Shown here piece by piece: positions 43,507 through 51,789 of a DNA stretch of 64,000 bases. The DNA lies in contig NZ_CP016464.1 of NCBI RefSeq assembly GCF_001713455.1, forward strand, positions 991,501-1,055,500, written 5' to 3'. The stretch's first letter is position 1. Each line of letters starts with the position of its first letter. Source of the stretch: Bosea sp. RAC05 (lineage in GTDB: Bacteria; Pseudomonadota; Alphaproteobacteria; Rhizobiales; Beijerinckiaceae). The notes beneath the pieces were generated by a model that had not been told where the DNA came from, ran no database searches, and saw only the letters and a program-made list of their open reading frames with translations. A program made the translations under genes and the position numbers.

Positions 43507-44078
43507 GACGACGCGCCCGCCGTCTCCGGGCGTTCCAGCACGCTGTAGCCGTTCGCCCAGTTGCGCCGCGCGACCTGGATCGCCCGCAGCGTCATCGCCG
43601 CGAAGCTCAGCATGACCACCCCATAGACCCAGCCGATCGCGATCGGCGCGACCGACATGGGCTGGCTGCCGATGCGGGAGATCAGCTGCCAGGTCAGCCA
43701 GACGGCGTAGCCGAAGAAGGCGATCCGCCCGAGATCCACCAGCGTCGAGAGCGGCCGCGTGATCCAGCGCGGCAGCCAGTGATAGAAGAAGTCGACATGG
43801 ATGTGGCTGTTCTTGCGCACCGAGCCGACGATGCCGATGAACACCGTGCAGACCAGCAGATAGCGCGCGATCTCCTCGGTCCAAGCGGCGGAATCGTTCA
43901 GCGCATAGCGCGTGAAGAACTGGTGGAAGACCGTCGCCCCGAGCACGCAGAACACCCCGAAGCCGAGCCACTCCTCGATCGCATAGACCGAGAGGTCGAT
44001 CGCCTCGTCCTCGACCTGGAATTCCCCCTTCTCGTTGAGGACGGCGGGCTGATCGTCGAGGCGGGCCGGCGTGGTCAT
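43503..44078 (-). CDS. dctQ: TRAP transporter small permease (DctQ family), second system
   Basis: DctQ-type membrane subunit of 191 aa, four helices. An N-terminal cytoplasmic extension (PAVLNEKGEFQVEDEAIDLSV) precedes the first helix; the W-x-E motif is seen in SAAWTEEIARYLLVCTVFIG. The ATG at 44076-44078 follows the binding-protein stop by 19 bases. Coupled to the large permease by a 4-base overlap. Confidence 0.9.
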   Translation of the reverse strand: MTTPARLDDQPAVLNEKGEFQVEDEAIDLSVYAIEEWLGFGVFCVLGATVFHQFFTRYALNDSAAWTEEIARYLLVCTVFIGIVGSVRKNSHIHVDFFYHWLPRWITRPLSTLVDLGRIAFFGYAVWLTWQLISRIGSQPMSVAPIAIGWVYGVVMLSFAAMTLRAIQVARRNWANGYSVLERPETAGASS

Positions 44079-44097
44079 GGGGGAGTCCGCAGCCGGC

Positions 44098-45096
44098 CTA
44101 CTTCAACGCCACCAGCGCGTCGAAATCGGCCTGGACGAAGCCGAAATCCGCCGGCTTCGAGCTCGCCAGCACGGCCTTCTGGAAGGCGGCCTTGTCGACC
44201 GTATGGATCGTGCTGGTGCCGGCCTTGACGATCTCCTGGCGCAGCTTGTCGTCCTCGTCGCGGATCAGGGTGGAGGCGTGCAGGCTGCCCTCCTGCATCG
44301 CCTGGACGAAGATCGCCTTGTCCGCGTCGGAGAGCTTCTTCCAGGTGGCGCCGCCGATCACCGTGTTGAGCACGTCGATGACGTGGCCGGTGAGCATGAT
44401 GTGCTTCTGCACCTCGTGGAATTTCTTCGACCAGATCGTGTTGAAGGCGTTCTCCTGTGCGTCGACGACGCCGCTCTGCAGGGCGGTGTAGACCTCGGCC
44501 AGTGCGATCGGCGTCGGGTTGGCTGAGAGCGCCTTGGGGAAGGCCATGTAGGCGGCGGCGTCGGGCACGCGGATCTTGAGGCCCTTCATGTCGGCGGGCG
44601 TCAGGATCGGCCGGCTGGAGGTGACGTGCCGCTCGGCGGCATAGGTCAGCGCGACGATGCGGTTGCCGGTCGCCTTCTCGTAGCCGTCGGCGAGGCGCCG
44701 GTAGAGGTCGCTCTTCGCATAGGCCTGGACATGGTCGAAATCGCGGAAGGCGAAGGGGAAATAGGTCACGCCGAGCGGCTTCGAGACCTGGGCCTGGAAG
44801 CTCGCGGCGCTGATGATGATGTCGACCGTGCCGAGCGAGAGGCCCTGGTTGAGATCCGATTCCTTGCCGAGCGTGGCAGAGGGGTAGAGCTGGATCTTGT
44901 AGCGCCCGCCGGTGCGCTGCTCGATCAGCTCGGCGGCCTTGACCGCGCCCTTGTGATGCGGCTCGGCCGGCTCGTAGACATAGGCCCATTTCAGCGTGGT
45001 CTGGGCCTGCGCGGGCAGGGCCATGAAGGAGAGCGCCGCCGCGGCGAACGCCGCCAGCAGGCTGCGGTGCATCGAGGCCTTGGTGGTCACCGTCAT
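44098..45096 (-). CDS. dctP: TRAP transporter substrate-binding protein (DctP family), second system
   Basis: DctP-type receptor of 332 aa with a Sec signal peptide (MHRSLLAAFAAAALSFMALPAQA after a short MTVTTKAS stretch is the likely cleavable leader). The core has MKGLKIRVPDAAAYMAFPKAL, with the family Arg, and LQSGVVDAQENAFNTIWSKKFHEVQKHIMLTGH. ATG 45096 follows GGGAGAGA; the frame runs on to 45270 but that extension crosses the probable operator. Divergent from the aldolase gene, suggesting the TRAP ligand is a hydroxy- or keto-acid fed into aldol cleavage. Confidence 0.92.
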   Translation of the reverse strand: MTVTTKASMHRSLLAAFAAAALSFMALPAQAQTTLKWAYVYEPAEPHHKGAVKAAELIEQRTGGRYKIQLYPSATLGKESDLNQGLSLGTVDIIISAASFQAQVSKPLGVTYFPFAFRDFDHVQAYAKSDLYRRLADGYEKATGNRIVALTYAAERHVTSSRPILTPADMKGLKIRVPDAAAYMAFPKALSANPTPIALAEVYTALQSGVVDAQENAFNTIWSKKFHEVQKHIMLTGHVIDVLNTVIGGATWKKLSDADKAIFVQAMQEGSLHASTLIRDEDDKLRQEIVKAGTSTIHTVDKAAFQKAVLASSKPADFGFVQADFDALVALK

Positions 45097-45253
45097 TCCC
45101 GTCTCTCCCCTTGGCTTCGGGCTTGCGTCGGCGCCCGATCCGGCCGCTCGCGTCCGGCTGTCGGCACAGCAAGCGACATGCCAGCCGAACGAAGCCGTTC
45201 CCGGACGATAGCGCCTGAAATGCATGCGGAAGACAAGCGCGATTGTTCGCATC

Positions 45254-45270
45254 TTGTGCACATTGTGCAC
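45254..45270. promoter_or_regulatory. Candidate GntR-type operator between TRAP operon and aldolase
   Basis: Two GTGCAC palindromes (45256-45261 and 45265-45270) are separated by ATT, forming TTGTGCACATTGTGCAC. The pair is central in the 226-base divergent region, 53 bases from the aldolase start. The repetition suits a dimeric regulator that is not encoded in the adjacent DNA. Confidence 0.45.
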
Positions 45271-45322
45271 GCACTATGCGTGTGGTAGCCGGTCGCTGGG
45301 CTGCGATGGGAGATGACGTGCC

Positions 45323-46120
45323 ATGCGAAATACCTTGCGCCGGCAGCTGGCCGACGGGCGCACGCCGATCGGGCTCGCGGCCTGCGTCATCCGCACGGTC
45401 GAGATCGTCACCGTCACGCGCAGCTGCGGCTTCGATTTCCTGCTGGTCGACATGGAGCATGGGCCGATCGCGATCGGTGACGCCGCCTCGATCAGTGTTG
45501 CCGCCTTCGAGGCCGGGCTGCCCTGCCTGGTCCGCGTCGGCGGGCCTTACGCGCCGGACTTGGCGCGCGTGCTCGACTGCGGCGCCGAGGGCGTGGTGGT
45601 GCCCCATGTCGAGACCGCCGCGGAGGCGCGTCTGATCGTCGAGAAATGCCGCTTCCAGCCGCTCGGCAAGCGCTCTCTGCCGAGCCCGCTGGCGCGGCTC
45701 GGCTTCCAGGTGCCCCCGGCCGCCGAGATGGTCAGGCGGATCGAGGCGGACACCGTCATCGTGGCCATGGTCGAGAGCGCCGGCGGCGTCGCTGAGGCCG
45801 GTGCCATCGCGGCTGTTCCCGGCGTCGACGCCGTCATCATCGGTGCCAACGACCTCGCCGCCGACATGGGGCATCTGGGAGCGGTCGACCATCCCGAGGT
45901 GCTGGCGGCTTTCGCGGCCGTTGCGGCGGCGACGCTCGCGCAGGGCAAGATCTTCGGGGTCATCGGCGTCGGCGCGGCGCTGTTGCAGTCGCATGCGCTC
46001 GATCTCGGCGCCCGGCTGATCGTCGCCACCAACGACATCAACCTCCTGATCGACCAGGGAACCGCGGTCGCGCAGACATTGCGCGCGCGCACAGGGCAGG
46101 TCGCTCCCGCCGCCCGGTGA
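45323..46120 (+). CDS. HpcH/HpaI aldolase family protein
   Basis: Class II, metal-dependent aldolase of 265 aa. It cleaves 2-keto-3-deoxy or 4-hydroxy-2-oxo acids to pyruvate plus an aldehyde in characterised relatives. Key segments: GFDFLLVDMEHGPIAIGDA (catalytic His and metal-proximal Glu, residues about 35-53), VVPHVETAAEA near 95, KRSLPSPLARLGF, and VAMVESAGGVAEAGAIAAVPGVDAVIIGANDLAADMG containing the metal-binding Glu and Asp. Divergent from the second TRAP operon, with the double GTGCAC site between them; probably acts on the imported sugar-acid-like compound (inference). Confidence 0.9.
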   Translation: MRNTLRRQLADGRTPIGLAACVIRTVEIVTVTRSCGFDFLLVDMEHGPIAIGDAASISVAAFEAGLPCLVRVGGPYAPDLARVLDCGAEGVVVPHVETAAEARLIVEKCRFQPLGKRSLPSPLARLGFQVPPAAEMVRRIEADTVIVAMVESAGGVAEAGAIAAVPGVDAVIIGANDLAADMGHLGAVDHPEVLAAFAAVAAATLAQGKIFGVIGVGAALLQSHALDLGARLIVATNDINLLIDQGTAVAQTLRARTGQVAPAAR

Positions 46121-46144
46121 CCGCCGCTTAAGGCCGCGCCCGCG

Positions 46145-46384
46145 CTAGTCGGCCGCGGGAGCGAGCCGGCAGGTCGAGCGGGTGAACACCTCGATCTGCG
46201 ACAGGGCGGCATCGAGCGTCGCGAAGGGGCCGTGCTTCATCGCGCGCATGCTCTCGGCGACGCGCTCTCCGGGAATGATTCGGTATTCGTCCGGCGCCGC
46301 CAGCTCGACGCGCCCCATATTGCGTCCGAGCAGGTCGATCAGGGCCCAGCTGGTCGGGCCGCTGGGCGTTACGATGATGTCCAT
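46145..46384 (-). CDS. Small hypothetical protein (79 aa)
   Basis: A 79-aa protein from ATG 46384, with GGAG six bases upstream. It reads DIIVTPSGPTSWALIDLLGRNMGRVELAA, then HGPFATLDAALSQIEVFTRSTC, apparently a small alpha/beta domain without membrane segment. No family recognised. Converges on the aldolase gene and diverges from minC. Confidence 0.6.
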   Translation of the reverse strand: MDIIVTPSGPTSWALIDLLGRNMGRVELAAPDEYRIIPGERVAESMRAMKHGPFATLDAALSQIEVFTRSTCRLAPAAD

Positions 46385-46521
46385 GGTCGGCTCCGCAGGC
46401 ACATCGCCCGGCCGCGAGGATCGCACGTTTCAGGGCTCTGCGCCTCTCCCTTCGGATGGCCCGCGGCACGCATGCCACAGCCCGCCGGAAAGGCCTCCCG
46501 AGCGGCGGCATTTACCAGCCG

Positions 46522-46529
46522 TTAACCAT
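46522..46529 (+). promoter_or_regulatory. CtrA-type half-site upstream of minC
   Basis: TTAACCAT, the 8-base CtrA half-site of alphaproteobacteria, lies 38 bases before the minC start and is followed by CTGAA at the 7-base spacing of a full TTAA-N7-TTAA site, a partial match. A tandem ACACCGAA repeat (46539-46546, 46548-46555) lies between it and the gene. Confidence 0.4.
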
Positions 46530-46566
46530 TGGCTGAATACACCGAAGACACCGAAAATTTACCAAG

Positions 46567-47307
46567 ATGACCGCCGTGTTAACCAAACCCAGGCCCATCC
46601 GCCTCAAGGGGCGCTCCTACCTTGCCTTGACGCTGACCCCCGAGCTGCCGCTCGAGGACTGGCTGATCCGGCTCGACGAACTGGCCGCGCTCTCGGCCGG
46701 CTTCTTCCTGCGGCGGCCCGTCGTGCTCGACATCGAGGGGCTCGAACTGGACCGGGCGGAGCTGCGCGACCTCGTCGGCAAGCTCTCCGGTCGCGGCGTC
46801 CGGATCATGGGCATCGAGGGGGCCAGGGCCTCCATGCTGGGCTCCGATCTGCCGCCGGCGATGTCGGGCGGGCGCTCGACCGCCGATGTCGAGCAACCGG
46901 CGGCCGAGGCGGTTCCGGTGCCGGACGCAGTGGCGCCGGAGAGCGTCGTCCGCTCCGACCCGACGCCGGGCAAGCCGGTGCCGTCGATCATCGTCACGCA
47001 GCCGGTGCGCTCTGGCCAGTCGCTGTTCTTCCCGGAGGGCGACGTCACCATCGTCGGCTCGGTCGCCTCGGGCGCCGAGGTCGTCGCGGGCGGCTCGATC
47101 CATGTCTACGGGACGCTGCGGGGCCGGGCGCTCGCCGGCACCATGGGCAACGCGTCGGCGCGCATCTTCTGCAGCCGGCTCGAGGCCGAGCTGCTGGCGA
47201 TCGACGGCTTCTACAAGACCGCCGAGGACATGGAGCCGGAGCTGCGCGGCAAGGCCGTGCAGATCTGGCTCGAAGGCGAAACATTCAAGGTCGGGTCGAT
47301 CGCCTGA
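46567..47307 (+). CDS. minC: Septum site-determining protein MinC
   Basis: FtsZ-polymer inhibitor placed at the poles by MinD. At 246 aa it has both domains: the N-terminal FtsZ-inhibiting domain (LKGRSYLALTLTPELPLEDW through GVRIMGIEGAR, residues about 14-95), a low-complexity acidic/Pro linker (about 95-140), and the C-terminal beta-helix that binds MinD (SGQSLFFPEGDVTIVGSVASGAEVVAGGSIHVYGTLRGRALAG). First gene of minCDE; 32 bases separate it from minD. Confidence 0.97.
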   Translation: MTAVLTKPRPIRLKGRSYLALTLTPELPLEDWLIRLDELAALSAGFFLRRPVVLDIEGLELDRAELRDLVGKLSGRGVRIMGIEGARASMLGSDLPPAMSGGRSTADVEQPAAEAVPVPDAVAPESVVRSDPTPGKPVPSIIVTQPVRSGQSLFFPEGDVTIVGSVASGAEVVAGGSIHVYGTLRGRALAGTMGNASARIFCSRLEAELLAIDGFYKTAEDMEPELRGKAVQIWLEGETFKVGSIA

Positions 47308-47339
47308 CCGGGCGACATCGGGACAATCGGGAGAGGTCT

Positions 47340-48155
47340 ATGGGCAAGGTCATCGTGGTCACCTCGGGCAAGGGGGGCGTCGGCAAGACGACCTCGTCCG
47401 CCGCGCTGGGGGCGGCGCTCGCCAAGGGTGGCGATAAGGTCGTGGTAGTGGATTTCGACGTCGGGCTGCGCAATCTCGACCTCGTCATGGGGGCCGAGCG
47501 GCGGGTCGTCTACGACCTCGTCAACGTGATCCAGGGCGAGGCGAAGCTGACCCAGGCGCTGATCCGCGACAAGCGCGTCGAGACGCTCTATCTGCTGCCG
47601 GCCTCGCAGACCCGCGACAAGGACAACCTCACCGCCGAGGGCGTGGAGAAGGTCATCGGCGCGCTCAAGAGCGTCTTCGACTGGGTGATCTGCGACAGCC
47701 CGGCGGGCATCGAGCGCGGCGCGACGCTGGCCATGCGCCATGCCGACGTCGCCATCGTGGTGACCAATCCGGAGGTCTCCTCGGTGCGCGATTCCGACCG
47801 CATCATCGGCCTGCTCGATTCCAAGACGCTGCGCGCCGAGAACGGCGAGCACATGGAAAAGCACCTGCTGCTGACCCGCTACGACCCCGTCCGGGCCGAG
47901 CGTGGCGACATGCTCAAGGTCGACGACGTGCTGGAGATCCTCTCCATCCCGCTGCTCGGCATCATCCCCGAGAGCATGGATGTCCTGCGCGCCTCCAATC
48001 TCGGCTCGCCGGTGACGCTGGCGGATGACCGAAGCGCCCCCTCGATCGCCTATTTCGAGGCCGCGCGCCGGCTCCAGGGCGAGAATCTGCCGATCATGAT
48101 CCCCGGCGAGAAGCGGGGCTTCTTCGGCAAGATCTTTGGAAGGAAGGCGGCATGA
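47340..48155 (+). CDS. minD: Septum site-determining ATPase MinD
   Basis: Membrane-cycling ParA-type ATPase, 271 aa. It has the deviant Walker A SGKGGVGKTT (residues about 9-18), VVVDFDVGLRNLDLVMG near 40, DWVICDSPAGIE near 115 and the C-terminal amphipathic membrane-targeting helix GFFGKIFGRKA. It recruits MinC and is released by MinE. GGGAGAGG precedes ATG 47340. The stop overlaps the minE start by four bases. Confidence 0.98.
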   Translation: MGKVIVVTSGKGGVGKTTSSAALGAALAKGGDKVVVVDFDVGLRNLDLVMGAERRVVYDLVNVIQGEAKLTQALIRDKRVETLYLLPASQTRDKDNLTAEGVEKVIGALKSVFDWVICDSPAGIERGATLAMRHADVAIVVTNPEVSSVRDSDRIIGLLDSKTLRAENGEHMEKHLLLTRYDPVRAERGDMLKVDDVLEILSIPLLGIIPESMDVLRASNLGSPVTLADDRSAPSIAYFEAARRLQGENLPIMIPGEKRGFFGKIFGRKAA

Positions 48156-48415
48156 ACCTGCGTCGTTTCTTCTCGCGCGTTCAGTCGGCGCCGGCCGCCC
48201 GCGAACGCCTCAAGGTCCTGCTGGCGCATGAGCGCGCCGCCGTCGGCGATTCCGATCTGGTGTCGAAGCTCAGGGACGAAATCCTGCGAGCGATCTCCAA
48301 GCACATGCAGATCGATGCCGACAAGGTCACCGTCAAGATGGAGCGCGGCGCCCAGGTCTCGACGCTGGCCGTCGACATCGAGATCCCCTTCGACGTCGTC
48401 CGCAAGGCCGCCTGA
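48152..48415 (+). CDS. minE: Cell division topological specificity factor MinE
   Basis: MinE, 87 aa, full length. The N-terminal membrane/MinD-binding segment (LRRFFSRVQSAPAARERLKVLLAHERAA) is followed by the dimerisation domain (LRDEILRAISKHMQIDADKVTVKMERG). It stimulates MinD ATP hydrolysis and so positions the septum. GGAAGGAAGG lies upstream within minD. No terminator is obvious before the arsR operator 79 bases downstream. Confidence 0.97.
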   Translation: MNLRRFFSRVQSAPAARERLKVLLAHERAAVGDSDLVSKLRDEILRAISKHMQIDADKVTVKMERGAQVSTLAVDIEIPFDVVRKAA

Positions 48416-48493
48416 AGCGGCTGCGCCTTGCCGCAGCCTTCCCGAACCGAGCCCGGCCGCCGCGGTGCGCCGGGCTCTCTTCGACTTGAATCA

Positions 48494-48517
48494 TGCAACA
48501 ATACTTGTAGTGTTGCA
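48494..48517. promoter_or_regulatory. ArsR-type operator abutting arsR start
   Basis: A 24-base near-perfect palindrome: outer arms TGCAACA (48494-48500) and TGTTGCA (48511-48517), inner TAC/GTA, with only the centre and one flanking pair unmatched. It ends two bases before the arsR ATG at 48520, so the transcript is probably leaderless or very short and the operator covers the promoter. Confidence 0.7.
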
Positions 48518-48519
48518 GG

Positions 48520-48861
48520 ATGGATGACGAAGCCGCCATCGAAGCACTCTCCGCCCTCGCGCAGATCGACCGTCTCGCCGCCTTCCGCCTGCTGGTGAGG
48601 GCCGGGCCCGAGGGCCTGCCCTCCGGCGAGATCGCGGAGCGCCTCGGGATCGCGCCGACGCGCATGAGCTTCCACCTGTCCACGCTGGAACGCTCGGGCC
48701 TCGTCGCCTCACGGCGGGAGGGGCGGCGGATCCTCTACGCTGCGCGCTTCGTCGAAATGGGGCGGCTGCTCGCCTTCCTCACCGCCGATTGCTGCGGCGG
48801 AAACACGGCGCTCTGCGGCGACATCCTCGCGCTCGCCCCGCGCAGCTGCGCGGAAGCCTGA
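48520..48861 (+). CDS. arsR: ArsR-family arsenic-responsive repressor, C-terminal Cys site
   Basis: Winged-helix repressor of 113 aa. The HTH spans GEIAERLGIAPTRMSFHLSTLERSGLV. The ELCVCDL-type Cys pair of E. coli ArsR is absent; instead Cys91, Cys92 and Cys99 in ADCCGGNTALCG could form a C-terminal three-Cys As(III) site as in the Acidithiobacillus-type ArsR. It heads arsR-arsC-arsB-arsO and presumably represses it from the palindrome just upstream of its own start codon. Confidence 0.92.
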   Translation: MDDEAAIEALSALAQIDRLAAFRLLVRAGPEGLPSGEIAERLGIAPTRMSFHLSTLERSGLVASRREGRRILYAARFVEMGRLLAFLTADCCGGNTALCGDILALAPRSCAEA

Positions 48862-48872
48862 GGCCGCGCGCG

Positions 48873-49286
48873 ATGACCGTCACGATCTATCACAACCCCG
48901 CCTGTGGCACCTCGCGCAACGCCCTGGCGATGATCCGGGCCTCGGGCGAGGCGCCGGTCGTCATCCAGTATCTGAAGACCCCGCCGAGTCGGGAGACGCT
49001 GGTCGGGCTGCTCGCGGCGATGGGGGCGCGGCCCCGCGATATCCTCCGCGAGAGGGGCACGCCCTATGCCGAACTCGGCCTCGGCGATCCCGCGCTGAGC
49101 GACGATGCCCTGCTCGACGCGATGATGGCGCACCCGATCCTGATCAACCGCCCGATCGTCATTACCCGGCGGGGCACGCGGCTCTGCCGCCCCTCCGAAC
49201 GCGTACTGGACCTGCTCGACGACCCCGTCGCGCGCTTCACCAAGGAAGACGGCGAGGTCGTCACCTGGCTCGCCGCGCCCCGCTGA
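48873..49286 (+). CDS. arsC: Arsenate reductase (glutaredoxin-type ArsC)
   Basis: Reduces arsenate to arsenite using glutathione/glutaredoxin. At 137 aa it matches the family; the catalytic Cys is C11 in HNPACGTSRNAL, and the oxyanion-binding Arg residues are in RERGTPYAEL and INRPIVITRRGTRLCRPSERV. ATG 48873 follows the arsR stop by 11 bases with GAGG eight bases upstream. Its arsenite product is exported by the ArsB encoded next. Confidence 0.95.
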   Translation: MTVTIYHNPACGTSRNALAMIRASGEAPVVIQYLKTPPSRETLVGLLAAMGARPRDILRERGTPYAELGLGDPALSDDALLDAMMAHPILINRPIVITRRGTRLCRPSERVLDLLDDPVARFTKEDGEVVTWLAAPR

Positions 49287-49358
49287 GCCGCTCCCTCCGT
49301 TCCCGTCCCGCTCGCACCGCTGACGCGGACGGCCCAGGACACAACGCCGGACACCGTC

Positions 49359-50663
49359 ATGCTCGCTCTCGCCATCTTCATGGCCACGCTCGTCCTCGTC
49401 ATCTGGCAGCCGCGCGGGCTGGGCATCGGCTGGTCGGCGCTCGGCGGCGCAGTTGTTGCTCTCCTGGCGGGCGTCGTCGGCTGGGCCGATGTCGGCACGG
49501 TCTGGCAGATCGTCTGGGATGCGACCTTCACCTTCGTCGGCCTGATCGTCATCTCGCTGATCCTCGACGAGGCCGGCTTCTTCGCCTGGGCGGCGCTGCA
49601 TGTCGCCCGCTGGGGTGGCGGCAACGGCCGGCGGCTGTTTCCGCTGGTGATCCTGCTGGGCGCGGTCATCGCCGCCGTTTTCGCCAATGATGGCGCGGCG
49701 CTGCTCTTGACCCCGATCGTTCTCGCCATCCTGCTGCGGCTGAAGTTTCCACCCGCCGGCGCCATGGCCTTCATCGTCGCCTGCGGCTTCGTCGCCGACA
49801 CGACCTCGCTGCCGCTGGTGATCTCCAACCTCGTCAACATCGTCACGGCGAACTTCTTCGGCATCTCCTTCGCGCGCTATGCGGCGGTGATGGTGCCGGT
49901 CGACCTGGCGTCGCTCGCTGCGACACTGCTGGTGCTCTGGCTCTGGTTCGGCCGCGACATCCCGCCGGCCTATGCGGTGGAAGAACTGGAAGCGCCGGCC
50001 GCCGCGATCCGCGACAGGGCCGTCTTCCGCGCCGCCGTCCCGCTGCTCGGCGTCCTGCTCGTCGCCTATTTCGCCACGGCGCCCCTCGGCATCCCGATCG
50101 CCTTCGTGACGGGAGCCGCCGCGTTGCTGCTGATGGCGATCGCCGGGCGCTGGTTCGCAGGCGGCACGGGGGCGGTCGTCTCCGTATCCAAGGTTTTGCG
50201 CGGGGCGCCCTGGCAGATCGTGCTGTTCTCGGTCGGGATGTATCTCGTCGTTTACGGGCTCGGGAATGCGGGGCTGACCGACATCGCCGCAGGCATCCTC
50301 GTCTGGCTCGCCGCCCAGGGCAGCTTCGTCGCCACAGTGGGGACGGGGTTCCTCGTCGCCGGCCTCGCCTCGGTGATGAACAACATGCCGGCGACGCTCG
50401 TGGGTGCGCTGGCGATCGACCGGGCTGCGGTCGACCCGCTGACGAAGGAGCTGATGATCTATGCCAATGTCATCGGCAACGATCTCGGCCCAAAATTCAC
50501 GCCGATCGGTTCGCTCGCGACCCTGCTCTGGCTGCATGTCCTGGCCGGCAAGGGCCAGACCATCGGCTGGGGCCAGTACATGAAGGTCGGGCTCGTCCTG
50601 ACGCCGCCGGTGCTGTTGGCCGCGCTGGTGGCGCTTTGGCTCTGGCTGCCAGTGGTGTCATGA
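49359..50663 (+). CDS. arsB: Arsenite efflux permease ArsB
   Basis: Inner-membrane arsenite/proton antiporter of the ArsB/NhaD superfamily, 434 aa, with 11-12 helices. Family motifs: LDEAGFFAWAALHVARWGGGNGRRLF near residue 70, FANDGAALLLTPIVLAILLRL near 110, SLPLVISNLVNIVTANFFGI near 150 and IGNDLGPKFTPIGSLATLLWL near 390. No ArsA ATPase is nearby, so it works as a secondary transporter. It lies 72 bases after arsC and 51 before arsO. Confidence 0.95.
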   Translation: MLALAIFMATLVLVIWQPRGLGIGWSALGGAVVALLAGVVGWADVGTVWQIVWDATFTFVGLIVISLILDEAGFFAWAALHVARWGGGNGRRLFPLVILLGAVIAAVFANDGAALLLTPIVLAILLRLKFPPAGAMAFIVACGFVADTTSLPLVISNLVNIVTANFFGISFARYAAVMVPVDLASLAATLLVLWLWFGRDIPPAYAVEELEAPAAAIRDRAVFRAAVPLLGVLLVAYFATAPLGIPIAFVTGAAALLLMAIAGRWFAGGTGAVVSVSKVLRGAPWQIVLFSVGMYLVVYGLGNAGLTDIAAGILVWLAAQGSFVATVGTGFLVAGLASVMNNMPATLVGALAIDRAAVDPLTKELMIYANVIGNDLGPKFTPIGSLATLLWLHVLAGKGQTIGWGQYMKVGLVLTPPVLLAALVALWLWLPVVS

Positions 50664-50714
50664 AGAGGCGCGCATCGTCGGTCTCAGACCGCCGCATCGC
50701 AGAGGAGAGCCGGC

Positions 50715-51767
50715 ATGGACGAGCTGCTGGATGTGGTGGTCATCGGCGGCGGCCAGGCCGGGCTCGCCTGCGGCTATTTTCTGAAGCGGGCGGGGCTTCG
50801 CTTCGCTATTCTCGATGGCGAGGAGAAGCCCGGCGGCGCCTGGCTCCATGCCTGGGATTCGCTGCGGCTGTTCTCGCCGGCGCAATGGAGCTCGCTGCCG
50901 GGCTGGCCGATGCCGGCAAGCCCGGACGGGTACCCTGATCGCGATGCGGTGATCGACTATCTCGTCCGCTACGAGGCGCGCTACGCCTTGAATGTCGAGC
51001 GGCCGGTCGAGGTCGAGGCCGTCAACCGCGACGGCGCCGGGTTCTCCATCGCGACCAGCGCCGGCACCCGCCGCGCCCGCTTCGTCGTCAGCGCGACCGG
51101 GACGTGGCGCCATCCGTTCCGGCCGAACTATCCGGATCAGGCGCTGTTTGCGGGGCGCCAGATCCATTCGGCGCATTACCGCACACCGAGCGCATTCGCC
51201 GGCCAACGCGTTCTCGTCGTCGGCGGCGGCAATTCCGGGGCGCAGATCCTGGCCGAGCTGTCACTGGTGGCTGACGTCACCTGGGTGACGGCGACGCCGC
51301 CCGCCTTCCTGCCGGATGATGTCGATGGCCGTGTCCTGTTCGAACGGGCGACCGCGCGCTGGCGGGCCGCCCAGGAGGGCCGCACGATCGACCTGCCCAT
51401 CGGCGGCTTCGGCGACGTCGTCATGGTGCCGCCGGTCAGGGAGGCGCGCGAGCGCGGCGTGTTGCACGCGGTCGCGCCCTTCGTCCGCTTTACCGAAGAC
51501 GGTGTCGTCTGGCCCGACGGCACGCGCTCGACCGTCGATGCGGTGATCTGGTGCACCGGCTTTCGGCCCGCCTTGTCGCATCTGGCGCCGCTCGGCGTGG
51601 TCGGGGCGGATGGCCGCGTCGCGACCAGCGGCAGCCGGTCGATCGATGAGCCGGGGCTCTGGCTCGTGGGCTATGGCGACTGGACCGGCGCGGCCTCCGC
51701 AACCCTGATCGGCGTCATGCGCACCGCCCGGTCGACGGTGGCGGAGATCGCGGCGGCGCTGGCCTGA
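50715..51767 (+). CDS. arsO: ArsO-like flavin-dependent monooxygenase
   Basis: NAD(P)H- and FAD-dependent oxidoreductase of 350 aa, similar to flavin-containing monooxygenases. FAD motif: [16 protein letters not shown] near residue 9; FMO-like [23 protein letters not shown] near 38; NADPH motif [14 protein letters not shown] near 168; CTGFRPAL near 280. ArsO genes sit in ars operons; their reaction is not firmly established. GGAGAG precedes ATG 50715. Ends 22 bases from the convergent MFS gene. Confidence 0.88.
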   Translation: MDELLDVVVIGGGQAGLACGYFLKRAGLRFAILDGEEKPGGAWLHAWDSLRLFSPAQWSSLPGWPMPASPDGYPDRDAVIDYLVRYEARYALNVERPVEVEAVNRDGAGFSIATSAGTRRARFVVSATGTWRHPFRPNYPDQALFAGRQIHSAHYRTPSAFAGQRVLVVGGGNSGAQILAELSLVADVTWVTATPPAFLPDDVDGRVLFERATARWRAAQEGRTIDLPIGGFGDVVMVPPVREARERGVLHAVAPFVRFTEDGVVWPDGTRSTVDAVIWCTGFRPALSHLAPLGVVGADGRVATSGSRSIDEPGLWLVGYGDWTGAASATLIGVMRTARSTVAEIAAALA

Positions 51768-51789
51768 CCCCGGCCGCTCCCGCCCGCAC

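Noticed and set aside
44075..45994. Minus-strand frame of 639 codons spanning the TRAP receptor and aldolase
   Set aside because: Out of frame with the receptor and antisense to the aldolase; crosses the divergent promoter region.
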